Assembly: GCF_900091595.1 (NCBI RefSeq)
Contig: NZ_FMCW01000010.1
Location: forward strand, 20,653 to 84,652
Origin: Micromonospora haikouensis
GTDB lineage: Bacteria; Actinomycetota; Actinomycetes; Mycobacteriales; Micromonosporaceae
DNA length: 64,000 nucleotides
Reading direction: 5' to 3'
Numbering within the stretch: the first letter of the stretch is position 1; every line of letters starts with the position of its first letter. The position numbers and the translations under genes are program-made. The notes beneath the pieces were generated by a model that saw only the letters and a program-made list of their open reading frames with translations, made no database searches and was not told the DNA's origin. Of the stretch, positions 1 through 10,476 are shown one piece after another.

Positions 1-13
1 TACCTCGGAAAGC

Positions 14-35
14 GTTAACAGGGGGCCCTTCCTTA
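14..35. repeat. Half copy of intergenic inverted-repeat family
   Basis: This stretch matches one arm of the 50-bp palindrome at 45633-45682 with a single mismatch (GTTAACAGGGGGCCCTTCC... against GTTAACAAGGGG...). It lies just beyond the 3' end of the pgl gene. The other arm is not visible and may lie off the left edge. Its position fits a transcription terminator; that role is inferred. Confidence 0.6.
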
Positions 36-40
36 CCGCC

Positions 41-811
41 TCAGCGGAGGCTGCGCAGGCGCGGCGGCACCTCGGCCACCGCCGCCCGGTCCAGCAGCCA
101 CAGGGTGCGGCTGACGCCCTGCACCCCGGCCGCCGGGAGCTGCACCGGGCCGGCCCCGGCCAGCGCCATGCCCACCGCGCGGGCCTTGTCCGCGCCGCTG
201 GCGACCAGCCAGACCTCCTCGGCCGTGTTGATCGTCGGCAGGGTCAGCGTGGTGCGCACCGGCGGCGGCTTGGGGCTGCCCCGCACGGCGCTCACCGGCC
301 GCGTGTCGTGGTGCACCGGGTGCTCGGGGAAGACCGAGGCGACGTGCCCGTCCTCGCCCACCCCGAGCATCAGCACGTCGAAGTGGGGGAGCGCGGCGTG
401 CCCCGGGCGGGCCGCGCGGGCCAGCTCGGCGGCGTACCCGGCGGCCCCGGCCTCCGGGTCGTCGCCGGTCGGGCCGTCCGAGGCGGGCATCGGGTGCACC
501 CGGGCCGGGTCCAGCGGCAGCGCGTCCAGCAACGCCGCGCGGGCCTGCGTCTCGTTGCGCTCCGGGTCGCCGGCGGGCAGGAACCGCTCGTCGCCCCACC
601 AGACGTCGACGCGGGACCAGTCGACCGCGTCCCGGGCCGGCAGCGCGGCCACCGCGCGGTAGACGGCCGCGGCGATCCGCCCGCCGGTCAGCACCATCGA
701 CGCCTGGCCCCGGTCCGCCTGCGCGTCGAGCAGCCTCACCACCAGCCGGGCCGCCACCGCCTGCGCCAGCAGGTCGGCATCGGCGTGCACGGCGACACTC
801 GCCTCACTCAT
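41..811 (-). CDS. pgl: 6-phosphogluconolactonase
   Basis: Hydrolyses 6-phosphogluconolactone to 6-phosphogluconate, the second oxidative step of the pentose phosphate pathway, in the cytosol. The 256-residue length is normal for the Pgl/DevB family. The protein shows the family VLTGG loop near residue 40, a VDWSRVDVWWGDERF segment and the MLGVGEDGHVASVFP motif near residue 148. It is last in the pgi-zwf-opcA-pgl gene order on the minus strand. About 120 bases containing a hairpin at 893-929 separate it from opcA, so its expression may be partly uncoupled. The ATG start at 811 has only a weak ribosome binding site. Confidence 0.95.
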   Translation of the reverse strand: MSEASVAVHADADLLAQAVAARLVVRLLDAQADRGQASMVLTGGRIAAAVYRAVAALPARDAVDWSRVDVWWGDERFLPAGDPERNETQARAALLDALPLDPARVHPMPASDGPTGDDPEAGAAGYAAELARAARPGHAALPHFDVLMLGVGEDGHVASVFPEHPVHHDTRPVSAVRGSPKPPPVRTTLTLPTINTAEEVWLVASGADKARAVGMALAGAGPVQLPAAGVQGVSRTLWLLDRAAVAEVPPRLRSLR

Positions 812-892
812 CTATGTGCCTTCGCCTCCCGACCGCCCTCGCGGTCCGTCGTGCCCTCGGGCCGCACGGCCCTCCGTCGTGTCGGCGACGGC

Positions 893-929
893 GTGGCCCG
901 GGCCGACCGCCGTGGTCGACCCGGGCCAC
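893..929 (-). terminator. Hairpin between opcA and pgl
   Basis: Ten-base perfect arms GTGGCCCGGG (893-902) and CCCGGGCCAC (920-929) enclose a 17-base loop just after the opcA stop codon. No U-tract follows. It could be a partial terminator or an mRNA processing/stability element lowering pgl expression relative to opcA. The role is inferred from position only. Confidence 0.5.
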
Positions 930-933
930 CCCG

Positions 934-1950
934 TCACTCGTTGGTGCTCGTGCCGGCGTGGGCGGTGACGCCCGCCTCGGCCCGCTTCGCCGTCGCCGGG
1001 TCCTTCCAGACGTGCACCCGCTGGGCGGGTCGCTGCTGCAACCCCCGGAGGCCGGCCATCGCCCCCAGCGCCTCGGCGTAGACCTGGTCGGCGTCCAGCC
1101 GGCGCAGCTCCTCGGCCAGCTCGTCGCCGAGCGGCCGGCGGGTCAGCGGCAGCTGCCGGTCGTCCTGCCCGGTGCGCCGGAAGGTCGCCACGCTGTCGTC
1201 CCGGGTGAGGCTCAGCTCGTCGCCGTTGGCGCACCTGAGCTGCACCTCGCGCATCCTGGGCGCCTCCGGCGCGGGCTCCCAGCGCGGGGCGATGCCGAGC
1301 CGGCTGTTCAGCCAGCCGCACATCAGCGCCGCCGTCGGGTCGGTCGGCGGGGCCACCACCCGGGCCTCGGTCACCCGCTCCTCGGTGGTGTCGAACGCCC
1401 CGGCGACCAGCGTGCGCCACGGGGTGATCCGGGTCCACGCCAGGTCCGTGTCGCCCGGCGCGTAGTCGCGGGCCCGCTGGCGCAGCGCCGCGATCGGGTC
1501 GTCGGCCTGCGCCGAGTCGGTGATCCGCCGGTCGGCGACGACGCCCAGAAAGTCCGTCGCGATCTCGGCCGGCGGCTCGCCGTGCCACCACGTCACCACG
1601 GGCACGTCCGGCACCAGCAGCGGCATCACCACCGACTCGGCGTGCAGCGCCAGCCGGCCGTACATCCGGGTGACCACGGCCTCGCACGGGCCGAGCCGCC
1701 CGCCGACGACGATCTCCGCGTCGAGGCGGTTGCGGTCCCGCTCGACGTCGGAGCGCACCACCACGAGCAGCCGGCACGGGTGGGCGGCGGCGGCGATGGT
1801 CGCCGCCGCCTCCGCCTCGCGGACCCGCTTCTCGTCGACCACCACGATCAGGGTGAGCGCCATACCGCTGGCCACCCCGCCCGCGCTGCGCCGCTCGGCG
1901 GCGAGCGCCTTGACCACCTCGTTGCCGGTGGTGTCCCACAGCCCGATCAA
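934..1950 (-). CDS. opcA: Glucose-6-phosphate dehydrogenase assembly protein OpcA
   Basis: OpcA proteins help assemble and activate glucose-6-phosphate dehydrogenase in cyanobacteria and actinobacteria. The protein begins LIGLWDTTGNEVVKAL, the usual OpcA N-terminus with TTG in place of ATG. I chose this TTG at 1950 because GGAGG lies just upstream; a longer in-frame reading back to 2049 would overlap the zwf 3' end and lacks such support. Length is 338 residues, typical of the family. It follows zwf by 31 bases, consistent with co-transcription with its partner enzyme. Confidence 0.93.
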   Translation of the reverse strand: MIGLWDTTGNEVVKALAAERRSAGGVASGMALTLIVVVDEKRVREAEAAATIAAAAHPCRLLVVVRSDVERDRNRLDAEIVVGGRLGPCEAVVTRMYGRLALHAESVVMPLLVPDVPVVTWWHGEPPAEIATDFLGVVADRRITDSAQADDPIAALRQRARDYAPGDTDLAWTRITPWRTLVAGAFDTTEERVTEARVVAPPTDPTAALMCGWLNSRLGIAPRWEPAPEAPRMREVQLRCANGDELSLTRDDSVATFRRTGQDDRQLPLTRRPLGDELAEELRRLDADQVYAEALGAMAGLRGLQQRPAQRVHVWKDPATAKRAEAGVTAHAGTSTNE

Positions 1951-1981
1951 CGGAGCCTCCTGGTCTGGTCGCTGTGCTCGT

Positions 1982-3496
1982 TCACGCTCTGCGCCAAGCC
2001 CGGCCCTCGCGGGCCAGCATCTCGTCTGCGGCGCGCGGACCCCACTCACCGGACCGGTACGGCTCCGGCTTCGTGCCCTCCCAGGCGTGCTCCAGCGGGT
2101 CCACCACCGCCCAGCTCTGCTCGACCTCGGCGGCGTCCGGGAAGAGGGTACGGTCGCCGATCAGCACGTCCAGCACCAGCCGCTCGTACGCCTCGGGGCT
2201 GGACTCGGTGAACGCCTCGCCGTACTGGAAGTCCATCGCGATGTCGCGGACCTCCATCGTGGTGCCCGGCACCTTGGAGCCGAACTTGAGCACCACGCCC
2301 TCGTCGGGCTGCACCCGGATGACGAGCTGGTTGGGGCCGAGGGACTCCATGTCGGCCGGGTTGAACGGCAGGTGCGGGGCCTTCTTGAACATGATGGCGA
2401 CCTCGGTGACCCGCCGGGGCAGCCGCTTGCCGGCCCGGATGTAGAACGGCACCCCGGCCCAGCGTCGGTTCTGGATGCCCAGCTCCACGGCCACGTACGT
2501 CTCGGTGGTCGAGTCGGCCGGCACGCCGTCCTCGTCGAGGTAGCCGACGGCCCGCTGGCCGCCCACCCAGCCGGGCAGGTACTGGCCGCGCACGGTGCCC
2601 CGTGAGACGTCCTTCGGCAGGGTGATCGCCTTGAGCACCTTCAGCTTCTCGGCGCGGATCTCGTCGGCGTCGAAGCTGGTCGGCTCCTCCATCGCCACCA
2701 GCGCGAGAAGCTGGAGCAGGTGGTTCTGGAGCACGTCGCGGGCCGTGCCGACCGAGTCGTAGAAGCCGGCCCGGCTGCCGATGCCGACGTCCTCGGCCAT
2801 CGTGATCTGCACCGAGTCGACGTACTTGGAGTTCCACAGCGGCTCGAACAGGCTGTTGGCGAACCGCAGGGCCAGGATGTTCTGGACGGTCTCCTTGCCC
2901 AGGTAGTGGTCGATCCGGAAGACGTCCTGCCGGGTGAAGACGTCGTCGACGAGGTCGTTGAGCTCCTTGGCCGACGGCAGGTCGTGCCCGAACGGCTTCT
3001 CCACCACCACCCGACGCCACCCGCCGCACTTCTCGTTGTCGGCCATCCCGGTGCGGGCGAGCTGCTTGAGCACCACGGGGAACGCCGCCGGGGGGATCGA
3101 GAAGTAGAACGCCGCGTTGCCGTGGATGCCGTGGCTGTCGCGCAGGTTGTTCAGGGTCTGGGCGAGCTTGTCGAAGGCGGCGTCGTCGTCGAACGAGCCG
3201 CCGACGAACTTGATGTTGCCGGCCAGCCGGCCCCAGACCTCCTCCCGCCACGGTGTCCGGGCGTGTTCCTTCGCCGCGTCGTGGGCCAGCGACTCGAAGT
3301 CGCCGTCGCACCAGTCGCGCCGGGCGAAGCCCAGCACCACGAAGCCGGGCGGCAGCAGCCCCCGGTTCGCCAGGTCGTAGACCGCCGGCAGCAGCTTCTT
3401 CCGCGCCAGGTCACCGGTCACGCCGAAGATCACCAGAGCGCAGGGCTCCGGGATCCGCGGCAGCCGCCGGTCCTGTGGGTCGCGCAGCGGGTTCAC
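1982..3496 (-). CDS. zwf: Glucose-6-phosphate dehydrogenase
   Basis: Oxidises glucose 6-phosphate to 6-phosphogluconolactone with reduction of NADP+, opening the pentose phosphate pathway. At 504 residues it is full length. Visible motifs are the Rossmann signature [15 protein letters not shown] near residue 25 and the active-site motif RIDHYLGKE near residue 195. It starts with GTG at 3496. That GTG overlaps the stop codon of a 27-codon ORF with a good Shine-Dalgarno sequence (3493-3576), so initiation is probably coupled to that leader. opcA and pgl follow downstream. Confidence 0.97.
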   Translation of the reverse strand: MNPLRDPQDRRLPRIPEPCALVIFGVTGDLARKKLLPAVYDLANRGLLPPGFVVLGFARRDWCDGDFESLAHDAAKEHARTPWREEVWGRLAGNIKFVGGSFDDDAAFDKLAQTLNNLRDSHGIHGNAAFYFSIPPAAFPVVLKQLARTGMADNEKCGGWRRVVVEKPFGHDLPSAKELNDLVDDVFTRQDVFRIDHYLGKETVQNILALRFANSLFEPLWNSKYVDSVQITMAEDVGIGSRAGFYDSVGTARDVLQNHLLQLLALVAMEEPTSFDADEIRAEKLKVLKAITLPKDVSRGTVRGQYLPGWVGGQRAVGYLDEDGVPADSTTETYVAVELGIQNRRWAGVPFYIRAGKRLPRRVTEVAIMFKKAPHLPFNPADMESLGPNQLVIRVQPDEGVVLKFGSKVPGTTMEVRDIAMDFQYGEAFTESSPEAYERLVLDVLIGDRTLFPDAAEVEQSWAVVDPLEHAWEGTKPEPYRSGEWGPRAADEMLAREGRAWRRA

Positions 3497-3576
3497 CGGA
3501 TCACCTCCGGACCCACCAGGGTCACCTCGGTCCGCGACTGCGGGGCTCGCAAGACCGGCCCACTCCTCGCACGCAC
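3493..3576 (-). CDS. Possible 27-residue leader peptide coupled to zwf
   Basis: A GTG codon at 3576 is preceded four bases upstream by a full AGGAGG sequence (3581-3586). It opens 27 codons ending in TGA, which overlaps the GTG start of zwf in a GTGA arrangement. No other Shine-Dalgarno of this quality lies ahead of zwf. The peptide is Arg/Val/Pro-rich with no run of one amino acid, so classic amino-acid attenuation is not suggested; translational coupling is the simpler idea. It could be chance. I do not recognise the peptide. Confidence 0.4.
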   Translation of the reverse strand: MRARSGPVLRAPQSRTEVTLVGPEVIR

Positions 3577-3620
3577 GGTGCCTCCTAGCTCCGCTGATTC
3601 CACATCGTCCATCGTCACGC

Positions 3621-5252
3621 TCACAGTTGCCGGGCCGCGTCGAGCAGCTGGGCCGCCCCCGCCGACCGGTCGGTCAGGTGCAGCCGCAGCACCGGGCGGC
3701 CCCGGCGGGCCAGGGCCCGCCGATCGCCGGCGGCCTGGGCTTCCTGGAGCCTCCCGAGGGAGTACGGTTTTCCGGGCACCGGCAGATCATCCCCGACCGT
3801 ACCGGTCAACTGAAGGAAACTCCCTACCTGTGGACCACCCTTGTGATACTGGCCGGTGGCGTGCAGGTAGCGCGGCCCCCAACCGAACGTCACCGGCCGG
3901 GCGGTCAGCCCGGCGAGCAACGCGCGCAGCCCGGCGACGTCAGCGTCGCCGATCCGGTCCAGGTACGCCAGGACCGCCAGATATCCGCTGGAGTCGATCC
4001 CGTCGACGAGCTGGCGCAGCGCGCCGGCCAGGTCGGCCGGGCCGTACACCTCGATCGCGCCCTCGGTCGACGACGGCGGCCGGGCCGGCGCGGCCGAGGC
4101 GAGGAACCGCTCGGCCCGCTCCCCGCCCTCGGCGGCGGCCGGCTGGTCGAACGGGTTCACCCCGAGCGTCACCCCGGCGATCGCCGTGGCGTACTCCCAG
4201 GTCAGGAACTGGGCACCCAGCGGGCCGTTGACCGCCACGTCGGGCGCGCGGCCCGCGCCGGGCACCGCGCCGGGGGCCAGCGACCCGCCGTAGCTGACGG
4301 TGAGCACGTCGGGCCCCGCGCCGCCGGGGGCGGTGGGGGACTCCAGCACCACCGGCAGGAGGCCGAGCCCCGCCTTGCCGGTCGACTCGGCGAGGAGCTG
4401 CTCGATCCAGTCGCCGAGCCCGTCGAGCCCCGTGCCGTCGGGCACGAGGGCCACCTTGTCCCGCCCGCCGGTGGCCGCCGCGCCGAGGGCGGCGCCGAGC
4501 GCCAGCCCGGGGTTGTCGGCGTCGCGGCCCAGCGAGGCGGCGAGCGCCTCGGCCTGCTCCAGCAGCTCGTCGACGGCCACGCCGGCCAGCGCCGCCGGCA
4601 CCAGACCGAACGCGGTCAGCGCCGCGTACCGGCCGCCCACCCGAGGGTCCGCGGGCACGGTGACCGCGCCCAGCTCGGCGGCCACCGCCTCCAGCGGGGA
4701 ACCGGGGTCGGTGACCACCACGAAGTGCCGGCCGGCCTCCGCCGCGGTCAGCCCGGAATCCAGGAACGCCTGCCGGTAGACCCGCCAGTGGCTGTCGGTC
4801 TCCACGGTGCGGCCGGACTTGCCGGCCAGCACCACCACCGTGCGGTCGAGGCGGTCGGTCAGCGCCCGGCGGACCTGGCCCGCGTCGGTGGTGTCGAGCA
4901 CGGTCAGCGGCCGGCCCAGGGCCCGGGTGACCACCTCGGCGGCCAGCGAGGAGCCGCCCATCCCGGCGACCACCACGTGGTCGAGGTCGCCCAGCTCGGC
5001 GGTCAGCTCGGCGAGCTGGGGCAGCAGCTCGACGCTGCGCCGGTGGGTGTCCAGCCAGCCGAGCCGGGTCCGCGCCGTCGCCTCGGCCGCCGGCCCCCAC
5101 AGCGCGGGGTCCTGCGCCGCCAGCCGCGCCGGCACGCCCCCGGCGACGAGGGCCTGCCGGACGGACGCGGGCGCGGACCGGTCGACCGGGTCCGCGCCGT
5201 GCACGACCAGCCCGGCGGACGCGTCCGCCGGGCCGGTCAGCGCGTCGCTCAC
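3621..5252 (-). CDS. pgi: Glucose-6-phosphate isomerase
   Basis: Interconverts glucose 6-phosphate and fructose 6-phosphate. The protein, about 543 residues, shows the [16 protein letters not shown] sugar-isomerase (SIS) motif and the [16 protein letters not shown] phosphate-binding segment. It is the actinobacterial form found inside oxidative PPP operons. I place the start at GTG 5252 ([10 protein letters not shown]...), where a G-rich ribosome binding site is close; a second GTG at 5279 in frame is the alternative. It is followed by the zwf leader and zwf, and is separated from tal upstream by a strong hairpin, suggesting its own promoter. Confidence 0.92.
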   Translation of the reverse strand: MSDALTGPADASAGLVVHGADPVDRSAPASVRQALVAGGVPARLAAQDPALWGPAAEATARTRLGWLDTHRRSVELLPQLAELTAELGDLDHVVVAGMGGSSLAAEVVTRALGRPLTVLDTTDAGQVRRALTDRLDRTVVVLAGKSGRTVETDSHWRVYRQAFLDSGLTAAEAGRHFVVVTDPGSPLEAVAAELGAVTVPADPRVGGRYAALTAFGLVPAALAGVAVDELLEQAEALAASLGRDADNPGLALGAALGAAATGGRDKVALVPDGTGLDGLGDWIEQLLAESTGKAGLGLLPVVLESPTAPGGAGPDVLTVSYGGSLAPGAVPGAGRAPDVAVNGPLGAQFLTWEYATAIAGVTLGVNPFDQPAAAEGGERAERFLASAAPARPPSSTEGAIEVYGPADLAGALRQLVDGIDSSGYLAVLAYLDRIGDADVAGLRALLAGLTARPVTFGWGPRYLHATGQYHKGGPQVGSFLQLTGTVGDDLPVPGKPYSLGRLQEAQAAGDRRALARRGRPVLRLHLTDRSAGAAQLLDAARQL

Positions 5253-5330
5253 GTCGCCACCCCGGCCCACCACGGGCACGCCGGTGCAGGGCCGCCGGGG
5301 CGACCCGGAGGGGACGGGTCGACGGCGCGG

Positions 5331-5359
5331 GACGCCCCGGGGCGGTGCCCCGGGGCGTC
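5331..5359 (-). terminator. Strong hairpin after tal
   Basis: Thirteen-base perfect arms GACGCCCCGGGGC (5331-5343) and GCCCCGGGGCGTC (5347-5359) with a three-base loop lie 15 bases after the tal stop codon. This probably ends the tkt-tal transcript and separates it from pgi-zwf-opcA-pgl. Confidence 0.7.
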
Positions 5360-5373
5360 GCCACGACCGTCGG

Positions 5374-6552
5374 TCACGCGTTGCCCCCCACCTTCTGTGC
5401 CTTGTCCGCGTTGCCCTGGGCGGCCTGGCCGGGCCGCCCGGTGCCCTGGCCCGCCGCGGCGAGCGACTTGCGCACCCCGTCGAGCAGCTCCTGCCAGCTC
5501 GCCTCGAACTTCTCCACGCCCTCGCGCTCCAGGACGGCGATCACGTCGGACATGTCGACGCCGACCGACTCCAGGTCGGTGAAGACCTGGCGGGCCGCGT
5601 CGTACGCGCCGGTGACGGTGTCCCCGCGCGTCTCGCCGTGGTCGGCGTACGCGTGGATCACCGACTCCGGCATCGTGTTGACCGTGCCGGGGGCGATCAG
5701 CTCCTCGACGTAGATGACGTCCCGGTAGTCCGGGTTCTTCGTCGAGGTGGACGCCCACAGCGGGCGCTGCGGGTGCGCCCCGGCGTCGGCGAGGGCCCGC
5801 CACCGGTCCGAGGAGAACACCTCGCTGTAGCGCTCGTAGGCGAGCTGGGCGTTGGCCACGGCGGCCTTGCCGCGCAGCGCCTTGGCCTCGTCGGAGCCGA
5901 GCTTCTCCAATCGCTTGTCGACCTCGCTGTCGACGCGGGAGACGAAGAACGACGCCACCGAGCCGATCTTCGACAGGTCGTGGCCGTTGGCCTTCGCCTG
6001 CTCCAGGCCGGCGAGGAACGCCTCCATGACCTGCGAGTAGCGGTCCAGGCCGAAGATCAGCGTGACGTTGACGCTGATCCCCTCGGCCAGGGTCGCGGTG
6101 ATCGCCGGCAGGCCCGCCTCGGTGGCCGGGATCTTGATGAAGAGGTTGGGCCGGTCGACCAGCCACCACAGGGCCTTGGCCTCGGCGACCGTCTTCTCCG
6201 TCTCGTGCGCCAGCCTCGGGTCCACCTCGATGGAGACCCGGCCGTCGACGCCCTGGCTGCCGTCGTACGACGGGCGCATCACGTCGCACGCCCACCGCAC
6301 GTCGTACGTGGTGAGCATGCGCACCGCCTCCTCCACCTCCACCCCACGGGTGGCGAGGTCGCGCAGCTGCCCGTCGTAGGTGTCGGCGTCGGCGAGCGCC
6401 TTCGCGAAGATCGTCGGGTTGGTGGTGACCCCGGCCACGTGCTGCTCCCGGCGGAGCTGGTCCAGCCCGCCGGAGCTCAGCCGCACCCGGGAGAGATCGT
6501 CGAGCCAGACCGCCACCCCGGCGGCGGTGAGTTCGCTGAGCCTGTCCGTCAT
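5374..6552 (-). CDS. tal: Transaldolase
   Basis: Transfers a three-carbon dihydroxyacetone unit between sugar phosphates in the non-oxidative pentose phosphate pathway. At 392 residues it matches the long actinobacterial class. Seen are the N-terminal [11 protein letters not shown] and [13 protein letters not shown] segments, the [11 protein letters not shown] strand carrying the Schiff-base lysine near residue 140, and [16 protein letters not shown] near 290. The last twenty or so residues are an Ala/Gly/Gln-rich tail. It starts 16 bases after tkt, so the two are surely co-transcribed. Confidence 0.96.
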   Translation of the reverse strand: MTDRLSELTAAGVAVWLDDLSRVRLSSGGLDQLRREQHVAGVTTNPTIFAKALADADTYDGQLRDLATRGVEVEEAVRMLTTYDVRWACDVMRPSYDGSQGVDGRVSIEVDPRLAHETEKTVAEAKALWWLVDRPNLFIKIPATEAGLPAITATLAEGISVNVTLIFGLDRYSQVMEAFLAGLEQAKANGHDLSKIGSVASFFVSRVDSEVDKRLEKLGSDEAKALRGKAAVANAQLAYERYSEVFSSDRWRALADAGAHPQRPLWASTSTKNPDYRDVIYVEELIAPGTVNTMPESVIHAYADHGETRGDTVTGAYDAARQVFTDLESVGVDMSDVIAVLEREGVEKFEASWQELLDGVRKSLAAAGQGTGRPGQAAQGNADKAQKVGGNA

Positions 6553-6568
6553 GCCCGTCCTCGCTTCT

Positions 6569-8707
6569 TCAGTTGCCGGTCGTGAAGCCGGTGATGTCGC
6601 CCACCCGGGTGAGCGCCGCGTGCGCGGCGGCCACGATCCGGTCGGGGGTGAAGCCGAACTGCTCGAAGAGCACGGTGTGCGGGGCGCTCGCGCCGTAGTG
6701 CTCGATGCTGACGCTCTCGCCGGAGTCGCCGACGATGCCGCGCCAGGACATCGCGATGCCCGCCTCCACGCTCACCCGGGCCTTTACCCCGCGCGGCAGG
6801 ACCGACTCCCGGTACGCCTCGTCCTGCTCGTAGAACCACTCCTGGCACGGCATCGACACCACCCGGGTGGGGGTGCCGTCGGCCTCCAGCCGCTCCCGGG
6901 CGGTGAGGCAGAGCTGCACCTCGGAGCCGGTGCCGATGATGATCACCTGCGGCTTGCCGCCCGACGCCTCGGCCAGCACGTAGCCGCCCTTGGCGACACC
7001 CTCGGCGCCGGCCAGGGTCGACCGGTCCAGCGTCGGCAGGGCCTGCCGGCTCAGCGCCAGCGCGGTCGGCCGGTCGGTGTGCTCCAGGGCCTGCCGCCAC
7101 GCCCATGCGGTCTCGTTGGCGTCGGCCGGGCGGACCACGTCCAGGCCGGGGATGGCGCGCAGCGCGGTCAGGTGCTCCACCGGCTGGTGGGTCGGGCCGT
7201 CCTCGCCGAGGCCGATCGAGTCGTGCGTCCAGACGTAGACCACCGGCAGCTTCATCAGCGCGGCGAGCCGCACCGACGGGCGCATGTAGTCGCTGAACAC
7301 CAGGAACGTGCCGCCGTACGGGCGGGTGCCGCCGTGCAGGGCGATGCCGTTGAGGATCGCGCCCATCGCGTGCTCGCGGATGCCGAAGTGCAGCGTGCGG
7401 CCGTACTCGTGGCCCGGGAAGTCCTTGGTGGCGTGCACCGCCGGGACGAACGACGGCTCGCCCTTCATGGTGGTGTTGTTGCTCTCGGCCAGGTCGGCCG
7501 AGCCGCCCCACAGCTCCGGCAGCACCGGGGCGAGGGCCTCCAGCACCTTGCCGGACGCGGCCCGGGTGGCCACGCCCTTGGCGTCGGCGGGGAACGTCGG
7601 CAGCGCCTCGGTCCAGCCCTCCGGCAGTACCCGCTGCGACATCCGGTCCCACAGCGCCTTGCGCTCCGGGTTGGCCTTGGCCCAGCCCTCGTACGTCCGC
7701 TCCCACTCCTGCTGCGCCGCCGCGCCGCGCTCCAGGACCCGGCGGGCGTGCCCGAGGACGTCCTCGTCGACCTGGAAGCTCTGCGCCGGGTCGAAGCCGA
7801 GCAGCTCCTTGGTGGCGGCCACCTCGCTCGCGCCGAGCGCCGAGCCGTGGATCTTGCCGGTGTTCTTCTTGTTCGGCGCGGGCCAGCCGATGATGGTGCG
7901 CAGCGCGATGAAGGAGGGCCGGCCGGTCTCGGCCTTCGCCGCCAGCAGCGCCCGGTGCAGCGCCTCGACGTCCTCGTGGTAGTCGCCCTGGTCGGCGTCG
8001 CCGGCCCGCCAGTCGACGGTCTGCACGTGCCAGCCGTACGCCTCGTAGCGGGCCGCGACGTCCTCGCTCTTGGCGATGCGGGTGTCGTCCTCGATCGAGA
8101 TCTCGTTGTCGTCGTAGATCACGCAGAGGTTGCCCAGCTGCTGGTGCCCCGCGAGGGCGCTGGCCTCGTGGGTGATGCCCTCCTCGATGTCGCCGTCGGA
8201 GGCGATGCACCACACGTCGTGGTCGAAGACCGACGCGCCCGGCTCGGTCTCCGGGTCGAACAGGCCGCGCTCGCGGCGGGCGGCCATGGCCATGCCGACC
8301 GCGTTGCCCAGGCCCTGGCCGAGCGGGCCGGTGGTGGTCTCCACGCCCGGGGTGTGCCCGTGCTCGGGGTGGCCCGGGGTGAGCGAGCCCCACTGCCGCA
8401 GCGACTTGAGGTCGTCCAGGGCCAGCGGGTAGCCGGCGAGGAAGAGCTGGATGTAGAGGGTGAGGCTGGAGTGGCCGGCGGAGAGCACGAACCGGTCCCG
8501 GCCCGGCCAGTTCGGGTCGGCCGGGTTGTGCCGCATCACGCGGTTGAACAGCAGGTAGGCCGCGGGCGCGAGGCTCATCGCGGTGCCCGGGTGACCGTTG
8601 CCGGACTTCTCCACGGCGTCCATGGCCAGCACGCGGACGAGGTCCACGGCCCGGCGGTCGAGGTCGGACCAGTTGAGTGCGGGTTGCTCAGGTCGGTTGG
8701 CAGCCAC
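6569..8707 (-). CDS. tkt: Transketolase
   Basis: Thiamine-diphosphate enzyme moving two-carbon units between sugar phosphates. The 712-residue protein is full length. Motifs seen are [19 protein letters not shown] near residue 36, [20 protein letters not shown], the ThDP-binding [14 protein letters not shown] segment, and [19 protein letters not shown] and [15 protein letters not shown] in the second half. It starts with GTG at 8707, with GAGGAG about 11 bases upstream. It is divergent from ctaB, an arrangement widely conserved in actinobacteria. Confidence 0.97.
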   Translation of the reverse strand: MAANRPEQPALNWSDLDRRAVDLVRVLAMDAVEKSGNGHPGTAMSLAPAAYLLFNRVMRHNPADPNWPGRDRFVLSAGHSSLTLYIQLFLAGYPLALDDLKSLRQWGSLTPGHPEHGHTPGVETTTGPLGQGLGNAVGMAMAARRERGLFDPETEPGASVFDHDVWCIASDGDIEEGITHEASALAGHQQLGNLCVIYDDNEISIEDDTRIAKSEDVAARYEAYGWHVQTVDWRAGDADQGDYHEDVEALHRALLAAKAETGRPSFIALRTIIGWPAPNKKNTGKIHGSALGASEVAATKELLGFDPAQSFQVDEDVLGHARRVLERGAAAQQEWERTYEGWAKANPERKALWDRMSQRVLPEGWTEALPTFPADAKGVATRAASGKVLEALAPVLPELWGGSADLAESNNTTMKGEPSFVPAVHATKDFPGHEYGRTLHFGIREHAMGAILNGIALHGGTRPYGGTFLVFSDYMRPSVRLAALMKLPVVYVWTHDSIGLGEDGPTHQPVEHLTALRAIPGLDVVRPADANETAWAWRQALEHTDRPTALALSRQALPTLDRSTLAGAEGVAKGGYVLAEASGGKPQVIIIGTGSEVQLCLTARERLEADGTPTRVVSMPCQEWFYEQDEAYRESVLPRGVKARVSVEAGIAMSWRGIVGDSGESVSIEHYGASAPHTVLFEQFGFTPDRIVAAAHAALTRVGDITGFTTGN

Positions 8708-8761
8708 GATGTGTCGTACTCCTCGGCAGTTGGGCGGAACCCTCTCGGATGACCCTATCGA

Positions 8762-8779
8762 GCGGGGGTAAACCCCCGC
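8762..8779 (-). other. Small hairpin in the tkt leader region
   Basis: GCGGGGG (8762-8768) and CCCCCGC (8773-8779) form a perfect 7-bp stem with a TAAA loop, 55 bases upstream of tkt on its leader side within the 264-base divergent tkt/ctaB region. A role is not evident. The rest of this region holds no gene I can support. Confidence 0.35.
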
Positions 8780-8971
8780 CCCGGGATCTGTGCATGCTCT
8801 TCTTTACGCGGTTGGGCGTTTCCGCCGTTCAACCGGGGGTGTGACGGTCCGCACCGTGGTCGGGTCGCGCGGGCAGCGAAAACGACGACGCGTAGTGTGT
8901 GGGGACGGTGTGTGGGCCCCGACGGGTCCGACCGACCCGACTCCCCCTGCCGACGCCGGAAGGTGGCATCC

Positions 8972-9931
8972 GTGAGCATGATCACCGAGCGCCCCGTCAG
9001 CAACTCTGCCGGGCAACCGCCGGTGCGCACGGTGACCGGCACCCCGGTGGCGCCCCGGCGGGACGTCCGGGCGGTGGTCTCGGCGTACGTCTCGCTGACC
9101 AAGCCGCGGATCGTCGAGCTGCTGCTGGTGACCACCGTTCCGGCGATGATGCTCGCCGAGGGCGGGCTGCCGTCGCTGTGGCTGATGGCGGTGGTCCTGG
9201 TGGGCGGCTCGCTCGCCGCCGGTGCGGCCAGCGTGCTCAACTGCTACATCGACCGGGACATCGACCAGCTCATGCGGCGCACCAAGCGGCGTCCGCTGCC
9301 GACACACACGGTGTCCCCGCGCAACGCGCTGGTCTTCGGCCTGGTGCTCGCGGTGGTCTCGGTGACGCTGATGGCGGTGTTCACCAACCTGCTGGCCGCG
9401 GGGCTCACCCTGGCCGCGATCGCCTACTACGACCTGGTCTACACGCTGTGGTTGAAGCGGACCACGCCGCAGAACACCTTCTGGGGCGGCGCGTGCGGGG
9501 CCGCGCCGGTGCTGATCGGCTGGGCCGCGGTGACCGGCTCGCTGGCCCCGGCGGCGTGGGCGCTGTTCGCGGTGGTCTTCTTCTGGCAGATGCCGCACTT
9601 CTACCCGCTCGCGATGAAATACAAGGCCGACTACGCCCGCGCCGGCATCCCGATGCTGCCGGTGGTGGCCTCGGCCCGCCGGGTCAACGCCGAGATCATC
9701 GGCTTCGCCTGGCTGACGCTGCTCTCCTCGCTGGCCGTCTGGCCGCTCGGGATGAGCGCGATCTACGGCGTGACCGCGCTGCTGTCGGGCGGGGTCTTCG
9801 TGTACGAGGCGCACCGGCTGTGCCGCCAGGTGGCCTCCGGCGGCGCGGTCCGCCCGATGCGGCTGTTCCACTGGTCGTACGTCTACCTGACCATCCTGTT
9901 CGCGGCCGTCGCCGTCGACGCGCTGGTCTGA
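8972..9931 (+). CDS. ctaB: Protohaem IX farnesyltransferase (haem O synthase)
   Basis: Membrane UbiA-type prenyltransferase that converts haem B to haem O on the route to haem A for cytochrome aa3. The 319-residue protein shows [20 protein letters not shown], the Asp-rich motif [21 protein letters not shown] and the second motif [17 protein letters not shown] count about eight to nine hydrophobic segments. GTG at 8972 is chosen because GGAAGGTGG lies at a good distance; ATG at 8978 is also possible. Its partner ctaA is 1.5 kb downstream on the other strand. Confidence 0.95.
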   Translation: MSMITERPVSNSAGQPPVRTVTGTPVAPRRDVRAVVSAYVSLTKPRIVELLLVTTVPAMMLAEGGLPSLWLMAVVLVGGSLAAGAASVLNCYIDRDIDQLMRRTKRRPLPTHTVSPRNALVFGLVLAVVSVTLMAVFTNLLAAGLTLAAIAYYDLVYTLWLKRTTPQNTFWGGACGAAPVLIGWAAVTGSLAPAAWALFAVVFFWQMPHFYPLAMKYKADYARAGIPMLPVVASARRVNAEIIGFAWLTLLSSLAVWPLGMSAIYGVTALLSGGVFVYEAHRLCRQVASGGAVRPMRLFHWSYVYLTILFAAVAVDALV

Positions 9932-10047
9932 TCCATCGATCCTGGGCGACATTCCCGACTTGCGTCGGGCGCGCGCGAGTTGTGACGATCGTGTAACTTC
10001 GCCCGGCCGCTTTGGTGCCCTGAGTCCTCATATAACCGGGCAAATCA

Positions 10048-10071
10048 CCTGTGGTTCTCCTTAACCGCAGG
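10048..10071 (+). terminator. Possible terminator after ctaB
   Basis: CCTGTGGTT (10048-10056) and AACCGCAGG (10063-10071) form a 9-bp stem with one mismatch about 115 bases after the ctaB stop. The distance makes a terminator role uncertain. Confidence 0.35.
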
Positions 10072-10127
10072 GGTAATTGGCATCACAAATAGTTCATGGT
10101 TCTCGCACGTCCGGATGCGACTCTGCT

Positions 10128-10140
10128 TAGGCTTCGCGTC
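10128..10140 (+). promoter_or_regulatory. Leaderless -10 element for the 10141 gene
   Basis: TAGGCT (10128-10133) fits the actinobacterial TAnnnT -10 pattern. It is followed by seven bases and then ATG at 10141, the usual geometry of a leaderless transcript. No Shine-Dalgarno precedes the ATG. Confidence 0.5.
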
Positions 10141-10476
10141 ATGGCAGATGGTTCCGATACGACGCTGACGGCTCAGCAGACCGTCGCCGACCAGACCCCT
10201 GACGGCCTGGTCGCGGGCATCAAGTCGTTCGCCGCCGGGCACGGCGGGGCGAAGGCGGTCATCGAGTACGTCGGCAAGCGCGGCGCGCGCATCGTCCTCG
10301 TCGGGTCCGACGGGGCCTGGGGCGACCAGTTCGCGGACGACACCGTCGTCGCGCGGGAGGCGTGCGCCAAGGCGGGAGTCACCGTCGAGAACGCCTGGGA
10401 GCGCGAGCTGATGGACCAGATGCGCCCGAGCAACGACCTCTGGCGGTCGATGGCCCGGCGCACGATGGCCCGTTGA
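10141..10476 (+). CDS. Small protein of unknown function
   Basis: I do not recognise this 111-residue protein. It is soluble with no signal peptide or membrane segment. The central part (GGAKAVIEYVGKRGARIVLVGSD...) looks like an alternating helix/strand fold. The start at ATG 10141 is supported by a TAnnnT element seven bases upstream, suggesting leaderless translation; a GTG 45 bases upstream is less likely. Its TGA overlaps a TTG start of the ATP-grasp gene, so the two are probably translationally coupled and functionally linked. Confidence 0.7.
   Translation: MADGSDTTLTAQQTVADQTPDGLVAGIKSFAAGHGGAKAVIEYVGKRGARIVLVGSDGAWGDQFADDTVVAREACAKAGVTVENAWERELMDQMRPSNDLWRSMARRTMAR

Noticed and set aside
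8790..8975. A 61-codon open frame between tkt and ctaB
   Set aside because: No ribosome binding site, ends inside the ctaB start, arginine-rich without recognisable pattern.
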